DNA from: Parazoarcus communis
Lineage (GTDB): Bacteria > Pseudomonadota > Gammaproteobacteria > Burkholderiales > Rhodocyclaceae
Length of the DNA: 64,000 nucleotides
Assembly: GCF_003111645.1 (NCBI RefSeq)
Contig: NZ_CP022187.1
Span: forward strand, 2,976,001-3,040,000
Direction: 5' to 3'
Part shown: piece after piece, positions 58,499 to 64,000 of the stretch
Layout: each line of letters begins with the position of its first letter
How positions within the stretch are numbered: the first letter of the stretch is position 1
Translations under genes and position numbers: made by a program
Notes under the pieces: model-generated
Databases searched by the model: none
What the model saw: only the letters and a program-made list of their open reading frames with translations
Told to the model about the DNA's origin: nothing

Positions 58499-59692
58499 TC
58501 ACTTCGCCGCCGACGCGGCAGCCGGTGCAGCGGCACCGGCCTCCTGCGGCTGCACCGTGGCGCCAGGGCGGATGCGCTGCAGGCCATCGACGATGATGCG
58601 ATCGCCTGCAGCGAGACCATCGGTCACGACCCACTTGTCGCCCAGCGAACGCGTGGTCGTGATCATGCGCGCCTCGACCTTGTTTTCGGCGCCGGCCACC
58701 ATCACCATCGGATTGCCACGCGGGTCGCGACTGACGGCGGCATGCGGCACCAGAATGGCGTTGTCCGCCTCGCCCTGTGCAAGCTTTGCACGAACGTACA
58801 TGCCGGGCAGCAACTCACCCTTCGGATTGGGGAAGACGGCACGCAAGGTCACACTGCCGGTGCCCTGATCAACCGTCACTTCGGAGAAGGCCAGCTTGCC
58901 CTCGGCCGCGTACTGGGTGCCGTCTTCGAGCACGAGCTGGACCGGGACGGCCTTCGCGCTGGAACTCTTGAGCTTTCCCGCCTCCATTGCGCGCCGCAGA
59001 CCGAGCAGTTCGGCGCTCGACTGTGTCAGGTCCACGTAGATCGGATCGAGCTGCTGCACCGTCGCCAGCGCGGTCGCCTGGTTGGCGGTGACCAGCGCAC
59101 CCGGGGTCACGGCAGAGCGGCCGATGCGCCCCGAGATCGGGGATGTGACGCTGGTGAAATCAAGATTGATGCGGGCGGTCTCGACCGCCGCGCGGGCGGA
59201 GGCCACATCGGCCTCGGCCTGCTTGAGCGCAGCGACCGCATCGTCGTTGGCCTGCTTGCTCACGGCATCGATCTTCACCAGATCCGCGTAGCGCGTGGCC
59301 TTCAGGCGCGCGCTGTAAAGATTGGCCTCGGCACGTGCATGGCTGGCCTTGGCGCTGTCGTGAGCCGCGCGATAGGTGGAGGCATCGATCTGATACAGGG
59401 TCTGACCGGCCTTGACCTCGCTACCCTCTGTAAACAGGCGCTTCTGCACGAGCCCGGTGACCTGCGGCCGCAGCTCGGCGACCATGTAAGGCGACGTGCG
59501 ACCCGGCAATTCGCTCACCAGCGGAACCGATTCGGCCACGGCAACAACAACGCCTACCGTGGGAGCCGGGGGCGGACCGCCCGCAGGGCCTGCCTGACCA
59601 GTCTGCTCACCGCCGCTGCAGGACGCGAGAATGGTGGCACCAGCCAGCGCCACGGCAAGTGTTTTGAAAAGCAGTTGGGGGCGGTTCTGCAT
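58499..59692 (-). CDS. RND pump membrane-fusion protein (AcrA/MexA-like)
   Basis: A 397-residue periplasmic lipoprotein adaptor. The lipobox is at ATILASC (Cys ~25). The core contains LPGRTSPYMVAELRPQVTGLVQ, the lipoyl-like GSEVKAGQTLYQID, a coiled coil (about 105-175) and the beta-barrel stretch FTSVTSPISGRIGRS. The C-terminal tail is Ala-rich. It bridges pump and pore and is the first gene of the operon, starting near two palindromic TetR-like operators at 59762-59791. The start at 59692 is the first signal-peptide ATG. Confidence 0.93.
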   Translation of the reverse strand: MQNRPQLLFKTLAVALAGATILASCSGGEQTGQAGPAGGPPPAPTVGVVVAVAESVPLVSELPGRTSPYMVAELRPQVTGLVQKRLFTEGSEVKAGQTLYQIDASTYRAAHDSAKASHARAEANLYSARLKATRYADLVKIDAVSKQANDDAVAALKQAEADVASARAAVETARINLDFTSVTSPISGRIGRSAVTPGALVTANQATALATVQQLDPIYVDLTQSSAELLGLRRAMEAGKLKSSSAKAVPVQLVLEDGTQYAAEGKLAFSEVTVDQGTGSVTLRAVFPNPKGELLPGMYVRAKLAQGEADNAILVPHAAVSRDPRGNPMVMVAGAENKVEARMITTTRSLGDKWVVTDGLAAGDRIIVDGLQRIRPGATVQPQEAGAAAPAAASAAK

Positions 59693-59761
59693 GGACGAGC
59701 CTCGTGAAAATTTAAGTGGTGCCAATGCCCGCCCGGGTAAGACGGAGATTCACCAAAGGTA

Positions 59762-59791
59762 GAATGGTTATTCTAGATTGAACGCTCATTC
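59762..59791. promoter_or_regulatory. Two tandem GAAYGNTYATTC palindromes, TetR-type operators
   Basis: GAATGGTTATTC (59762-59773) and GAACGCTCATTC (59780-59791) share the GAA-N6-TTC pattern, and the first extends to a perfect TAGAAT-GGTT-ATTCTA. They lie 65-95 bases upstream of the TetR start and 70-99 bases from the adaptor start, between the two genes. This suggests a regulator dimer binding both sides of the divergent promoters. Confidence 0.55.
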
Positions 59792-59856
59792 TATGTTAAG
59801 CTTTTTACCCTTGCAAGCAGTTAAGACACACTCTCATTACACGTCGGAGACAGGTC

Positions 59857-60495
59857 ATGAACGCAGAAGCGCATACGCCCGCGGACTGCTCACGCGCAGA
59901 AGCGCGTCGAGCCCAGATCCTTGCAGCGGCTTCCGACTGCTTTCGTGCTCACGGCTTCCATGGTGCCAGCATCTCGCAGATTTCCAAGTCCGCTGGCATG
60001 AGCGCAGGGCACATTTATCATTATTTCGAGAACAAGGAAGCGATCATTGCCGCCATCGTCGCGCATGATCTTGATGAATTGCTGACGCTCAGCGCCACGT
60101 GGCGTGCCGCCGACGACATCCTTGAAGCCATGATCGATGGCGTGGTGGAAGGCGTGAAGGAGAACCTTGAGCGCGGGAAAGCCGTGCTCAAACTCGAGAT
60201 CCTCGCAGAAGCGTCGCGCAATCCCGAGATCGCCGTCATCGTGCGCAATGCCAGCAAGTGCTGCAATGAAAACATCACCGACATCCTGCGCCTGGCGCGC
60301 GGCGCCAAAGGACTGAGCACCGACGATGAGACGATCACCAACATGGTCGAAATTCTCGCCACGCTGTTCGAAGGCGTACTGGCACGGAGCGTGCGCAACC
60401 CTGATCTTGATGCCGACCAGTTCGCCGACGCCTTTCAGTCCGTCGTGCGGAGTCTGATCGCGGGTCCGGGATTCGCGACCAGTCCGCCCGTCTGA
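59857..60495 (+). CDS. TetR/AcrR-family repressor of the RND operon
   Basis: A 212-residue regulator with an N-terminal helix-turn-helix (about 15-65: [47 protein letters not shown]) and a ligand-binding helical C-domain. It is divergent from the adaptor gene of the efflux operon, with tandem palindromes in between; it likely represses the pump and itself, and is released by exported compounds. The ligand is unknown. The start is preceded by GAGACAGGTC, a weak ribosome site. Confidence 0.9.
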   Translation: MNAEAHTPADCSRAEARRAQILAAASDCFRAHGFHGASISQISKSAGMSAGHIYHYFENKEAIIAAIVAHDLDELLTLSATWRAADDILEAMIDGVVEGVKENLERGKAVLKLEILAEASRNPEIAVIVRNASKCCNENITDILRLARGAKGLSTDDETITNMVEILATLFEGVLARSVRNPDLDADQFADAFQSVVRSLIAGPGFATSPPV

Positions 60496-60655
60496 GCCCG
60501 CCCGAGGCCATACTGCCTTATCCGCTTCGCTTTATGATCGGTATTGTCAGTTGGCTTCGCGCATCCCCTGGCACTCGCACTATGATCGTCCTGACGAGTT
60601 CTGCGGCAGTGCAGCATCACCGCGAAGCCGGCTCAATCCCGAACTGGAGATCGCG

Positions 60656-61663
60656 ATGGACCTCGAAACCTATATCCGCGCCCTGCCCAAGGCCGAGCTT
60701 CACCTGCACATCGAGGGCTCGCTCGAACCCGAGATGATGTTCGCGCTGGCGCAGCGCAATGGCGTGACCCTGCCATGGTCGAGCGTCGAGGCCACCCGCG
60801 CCGCCTACGCATTTTCCGACCTGCAGAGCTTTCTCGACCTCTACTACGCGGGTGCCGCTGCACTGATCCATGAGCAGGACTTCTACGAGCTCGCCATGGC
60901 CTACTTCGCCCGCGCGCATGCGGATGGAGTGGTGCATGCGGAGCTGTTCTTCGACCCCCAGACCCACACCGAACGCGGCGTCGCCTTCCAAACGGTGCTC
61001 GACGGCCTTGAACGCGCGTGCGACGAAGCCCGCGTGCAGTACGGCATCAGTTCGCGCCTGATCCTGTGTTTCCTGCGCCACCTGAGCGAGGACGAAGGCT
61101 TTGCCACGCTGGAACAGGCCGTGCCGCATGTTTCACGCATTCACGGTGTCGGCCTCGACTCCTCCGAAAAAGGCCATCCGCCGTCCAAGTTTGCCCGTCT
61201 CTTTGCGCGCTGCCGCGAGCTGGGCCTGCATATCGTCGCCCATGCCGGCGAGGAAGGCCCACCCGCCTACATCGTCGAGGCGCTGGATCTGCTCAAGGTC
61301 GAACGCATCGATCATGGCGTGCGCGCGGCCGAAGATCCGGCGCTGGTCGAACGCCTGGTGCGCGAACAGACTCCGCTGACGGTCTGCCCGCTGTCGAACA
61401 TCAAGCTGTGCGTCTTCCCCACGCTTCAGGACCACAACCTGAAGCAACTGCTCGATGCCGGGCTGAAAGTCACGATCAACTCGGACGATCCCGCCTACTT
61501 CGGCGGCTACATCGGCCAGAACTTTCTCGCCACCGCCGAAGCCCTGCACTTGAGCCGTGCCGAACTCAAGCGCATCGCGCGCAACAGCCTCGAAGCGAGC
61601 TTTGTCGGCGACGCCGAGCGTACCCCCTGGCTGGCGCGCCTCGACGCATTGCCCGAAGACTGA
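60656..61663 (+). CDS. Adenine deaminase of the adenosine-deaminase family
   Basis: A 335-residue metal-dependent purine deaminase. Zinc ligands are visible as [15 protein letters not shown] (catalytic Glu and His), and the distal NSDDPAYF Asp. The stretches [10 protein letters not shown] and ERIDHGVR match the Aah1/PA0148-type adenine deaminases, whereas adenosine deaminases read HAGExxG...RIGHG. Adenine to hypoxanthine is therefore favoured, though adenosine cannot be excluded. The start at 60656 has GGAG eight bases upstream. It is followed 34 bases later by a BMP-type binding protein gene. Confidence 0.85.
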   Translation: MDLETYIRALPKAELHLHIEGSLEPEMMFALAQRNGVTLPWSSVEATRAAYAFSDLQSFLDLYYAGAAALIHEQDFYELAMAYFARAHADGVVHAELFFDPQTHTERGVAFQTVLDGLERACDEARVQYGISSRLILCFLRHLSEDEGFATLEQAVPHVSRIHGVGLDSSEKGHPPSKFARLFARCRELGLHIVAHAGEEGPPAYIVEALDLLKVERIDHGVRAAEDPALVERLVREQTPLTVCPLSNIKLCVFPTLQDHNLKQLLDAGLKVTINSDDPAYFGGYIGQNFLATAEALHLSRAELKRIARNSLEASFVGDAERTPWLARLDALPED

Positions 61664-61697
61664 TCCCCGTACTTCTTCCACCTGCCGGAGTTCACGC

Positions 61698-62798
61698 ATG
61701 ACTGACCGTCGTACCGTCCTCAAGTGGAGCGCAGCGCTGGCTGCCACCACACTGCTCCCCGTCTCGGCCGTAAATGCCCAGAGCACCGGGCCATTGAAGG
61801 TGGGCTTCGTCTATGTCGGTCCGGTCGGCGAGGCAGGCTGGACCTTCGCCCACGACCTTGGCCGGCGTGCCGTCGAAGCCGCGTTCCCGGGCAAGGTGAA
61901 GACGACCTTCATCGAGAGCGTGGCCGAGGGCGCGGACGCCGAGCGCGTCGTGCGCAGTCTTGCACAGGACGGGCACGGTCTGGTCTTCACCACCTCCTTC
62001 GGATACATGGATGCCACGCTCAAGGTCGCCCGCCAGTTCCCGAAGGTGATGTTCCAGCACGCCACCGGCTACAAGACCGCCGCAAACCTGGGCACCTACG
62101 ACGTCCGCACCTACGAGGGCGCGTATCTTGCCGGCGTCGTCGCCGGCAAGATGAGCAAGTCCGGCAAGCTCGGCGTGGTCGGCTCACACCCGATTCCGGA
62201 AGTCATCCGCAACATCAACGCCTACACGCTGGGCGCACGCAGCGTGAACCCGGCCGCCACCACCCGCGTCATCTGGGTCAATTCCTGGTTCGATCCCGGC
62301 AAGGAGCGCCAGGCTGCACTGACCCTGCTCGCGCAAGGTGCCGACGTGCTGATGCAGAACACCGACTCGCCCGCCGTGCTGCAGGCCGCGCAGGAGAAGG
62401 GCGCCTATGCCTTCGGCTGGGATTCCGACATGCACGCCTACGGCCCGAAAGCGCAGCTGGCCGCCAGCGAGATCAACTGGGGCGTGTGGTACACCAAGGT
62501 GGTCGGTGAAATGCTGGAAGGCAGCTTCAAGCCGCAGCAACAGGTCTGGTACGGACTCAAGGAGGGTGCAATCGACCTCGGCCGTCTTGGCGACATGCTG
62601 CCGGCCGACGTGAAGCAACTTGTGGCCGAACGCCGTCAGGGCATCATCGACGGCAGCCGCCCGGTGTTCATGGGACCGCTGCGTGACCAGGCCGGCAAGG
62701 AAGTCGTCGCAGCCGGAAAGGACATGAACGACAAGGACAAGCTGGCGATGAGTTACTACCTGGAAGGCGTCGAGGGCACGGTCCCCGGCGGCAAGTAA
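61698..62798 (+). CDS. BMP-family periplasmic binding protein, probably for purines
   Basis: A 366-residue periplasmic binding protein of the BMP/PnrA family. The N-terminus DRRTVLKWSAALAATTLLP is a twin-arginine-like signal peptide with cleavage near VNAQ. The mature start LKVGFVYVGPVGEAGWTFAHD and YEGAYLAGVVAGKMSKSGKLGVVG follow the family pattern, whose known ligands are nucleosides and purines. It sits beside the adenine deaminase, suggesting purine scavenging. The matching permease and ATPase genes are not within the window. Confidence 0.87.
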   Translation: MTDRRTVLKWSAALAATTLLPVSAVNAQSTGPLKVGFVYVGPVGEAGWTFAHDLGRRAVEAAFPGKVKTTFIESVAEGADAERVVRSLAQDGHGLVFTTSFGYMDATLKVARQFPKVMFQHATGYKTAANLGTYDVRTYEGAYLAGVVAGKMSKSGKLGVVGSHPIPEVIRNINAYTLGARSVNPAATTRVIWVNSWFDPGKERQAALTLLAQGADVLMQNTDSPAVLQAAQEKGAYAFGWDSDMHAYGPKAQLAASEINWGVWYTKVVGEMLEGSFKPQQQVWYGLKEGAIDLGRLGDMLPADVKQLVAERRQGIIDGSRPVFMGPLRDQAGKEVVAAGKDMNDKDKLAMSYYLEGVEGTVPGGK

Positions 62799-62810
62799 GC
62801 GTTCGATCCG

Positions 62811-62834
62811 GCACCGCGCAAGCTTGCGCGGTGC
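62811..62834. terminator. Perfect 24-bp palindrome between convergent genes
   Basis: GCACCGCGCAAGCTTGCGCGGTGC is a perfect palindrome 12 bases after the BMP gene stop and 26 before the end of the convergent hydrolase gene. It can form a strong GC-rich hairpin in RNA of both directions. No T tract follows on either side, so a bidirectional terminator is likely but not certain. Confidence 0.55.
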
Positions 62835-62860
62835 ATCACATCAGGGCCGTGGCACCCGGC

Positions 62861-63943
62861 TCACTCCCCGATCCACCGGCGTCCGCCGGTGACGCGTTCG
62901 AAGATCCGCCAGCCCTCGGACGCGCCACCGCACAGACCGTAGCGGAAGGGCACGCCATCGCGCCCCGGCGTCTCGAAACGCAGATCGACAAAGTTCACGC
63001 AAACACCGCCGCCAGCGGCTGGCTCGACCTGATCGAGCATCGGAAACATCGCAAACCAGCGATAGAAGGCGAACTTGTCCTCGTCCCATACCTGGCGCGC
63101 AATGGCGCTGGCGTCCCCGTTGCCAAACACCGGACGCACCGTCCACTGTGCCATCGACAGCGGCGCATAGGCCGCCGACAGACGGCGAATGAAGTTGTCG
63201 CTCTCGGTCACCTCAAGCGGCTCGCTGCGCCGGGTATTGATGTGGGCGTAATGGTAGCGCTCGCCATCGAACACAACAGCCGTCCAGTTGAACGGCGACG
63301 CCGGTCGGGGCACCGCATCCACGCTCACGATGTCGATATCGTTCGCCGTGGCGTGGGCGCGCGCAAACTCGATGGCGTCGTGACGCGCCGATGCACTCAG
63401 CCCCACCCAGCCCGCAAGCACCACGAGTGCCAGCCCGGCGGGGACACGGCTGCGACGCCAGAGCGCGCTTGCCAGCAAGCCGGCAAGGATGATGCCTGAA
63501 AAGCCGAGGTCGATGATGAAGGTCGTTCCCCAGCCAAAGCGCCGGTCCGAGAAGGGCGCCAGAATCATGGTGCCGAACTGGGTGATCAGGTCGCCGAGGA
63601 TGTGGATGAAGATGCCGGAGCAGGCGATCAGGTAGAAGGCGCGCCAGCTCGCTGCGGCCTCGCGCCCGCGTCGAAGGCGGAACAGGCCGGCCATCAGCGC
63701 TGCGACCAGCAGGGCCCACACCGGCATCAGCAGCAGGGAGTGGGTGACGCCGCGATGCCCGCGCAGGTAAGTCAGCTCGGAGACGAATCCGAGCACGAAA
63801 TCGAGATCGGGAAATGTCGCGGCAGCCGTGCCGACCGCAACGGCCTGCCATACCGGTGGCGGCAGCGCACCTGCCACACCTTTGCGCGGCGCAAGCAGAC
63901 GACCGGCGAGGGCACCGGAAAGGGCATGTGTCAGGGTATCCAT
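62861..63943 (-). CDS. YdjM-like membrane-bound metal-dependent hydrolase
   Basis: A 360-residue protein of the LexA-binding/YdjM family. MDTLTHALSGALAGRL at the N-terminus, PDLDFVLGF and RGHRGVTHSLLL carry the conserved His and Asp residues thought to bind metal. About four to five helices (residues ~35-190) are followed by a soluble domain (about 195-360) with no known motif. The substrate is unknown. It begins 57 bases from the window's right edge; upstream control is not visible. Confidence 0.88.
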   Translation of the reverse strand: MDTLTHALSGALAGRLLAPRKGVAGALPPPVWQAVAVGTAAATFPDLDFVLGFVSELTYLRGHRGVTHSLLLMPVWALLVAALMAGLFRLRRGREAAASWRAFYLIACSGIFIHILGDLITQFGTMILAPFSDRRFGWGTTFIIDLGFSGIILAGLLASALWRRSRVPAGLALVVLAGWVGLSASARHDAIEFARAHATANDIDIVSVDAVPRPASPFNWTAVVFDGERYHYAHINTRRSEPLEVTESDNFIRRLSAAYAPLSMAQWTVRPVFGNGDASAIARQVWDEDKFAFYRWFAMFPMLDQVEPAAGGGVCVNFVDLRFETPGRDGVPFRYGLCGGASEGWRIFERVTGGRRWIGE

Positions 63944-64000
63944 GGCCGATTGGAATGGGCTCGACGAGAATCGTTCCCGTTACCGACGTGTACCTGCAAT

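Noticed and set aside
1-64000. tRNA, rRNA, prophage, insertion sequence or defence island
   Set aside because: No cloverleaf-like or rRNA-like sequence, transposase, integrase, phage structural gene or restriction gene was recognised in any gap or gene.

Overview
The window reads as a chromosomal segment of a high-GC betaproteobacterium, most likely Rhodocyclales (Thauera/Azoarcus/Aromatoleum-like). This rests on codon and GC character, the single-cysteine DksA, the DUF3482/DUF2868 pair, RecBCD, and a urea/denitrifier-style gene set. The genus is an inference. No rRNA, tRNA, CRISPR array, prophage or insertion sequence was seen. The segment is almost wall-to-wall coding.

Layout. 1-3.7 kb: urea ABC transporter genes urtA-urtB-urtC on the minus strand, with urtC running off the left edge and a long hairpin-forming palindromic element between urtB and urtC. 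3.8-4.7 kb: a membrane protein plus periplasmic protein pair of unknown function. 5-7.9 kb: ompW behind a perfect FNR-type palindrome, the RNA helicase gene dbpA, and an RcnB-like periplasmic protein. 7.9-11.9 kb: a YgjP-type zinc peptidase, an ABC exporter and glutathione reductase. 11.9-16.3 kb: a two-gene signalling system made of a giant protein (NCS1-type transporter, cysteine cluster, histidine kinase, receiver) and a LuxR-type response regulator overlapping it by 4 nt.

16.4-30.9 kb is a complete Lap-type biofilm adhesin locus: an outer-membrane TolC-like pore (lapE), the periplasmic protease LapG, the degenerate GGDEF/EAL receptor LapD, a small unknown protein, the repeat-rich adhesin LapA with an N-terminal retention module, a LuxR-type regulator lacking the phospho-acceptor Asp, the membrane-fusion protein LapC, the ABC ATPase LapB, and a divergent PilZ protein. 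In the known Lap model, c-di-GMP bound to LapD sequesters LapG and keeps LapA on the cell surface; loss of c-di-GMP releases LapG, which cuts LapA at its di-alanine site.

30.9-37.4 kb is a zinc-homeostasis island. One arm (DUF2796, ABC ATPase, FtsX-like permease, DUF3299) and the other (zur, a 48-residue His-rich protein, znuC, znuB, znuA) diverge from a single candidate Zur operator. 37.4-47.4 kb carries recC-psd-recB-recD, the lipid enzyme gene psd sitting inside the recombination operon. 47.5-53.8 kb holds a DUF3820 protein, a MarC protein, a UvrD-like helicase with a decayed nuclease domain, the DUF3482 GTPase/DUF2868 pair, yidD and dksA. 53.9-60.5 kb is a tripartite RND multidrug pump with a divergent TetR repressor. 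60.6-64 kb carries a probable adenine deaminase, a BMP-type purine-binding protein and a YdjM-like membrane metal-dependent hydrolase.

The strongest candidates for under-described biology are the transporter-kinase fusion with its nine-cysteine linker and its coupled regulator, and the Lap locus, where a phospho-Asp-less LuxR regulator and an unknown 109-residue protein flank the adhesin gene.
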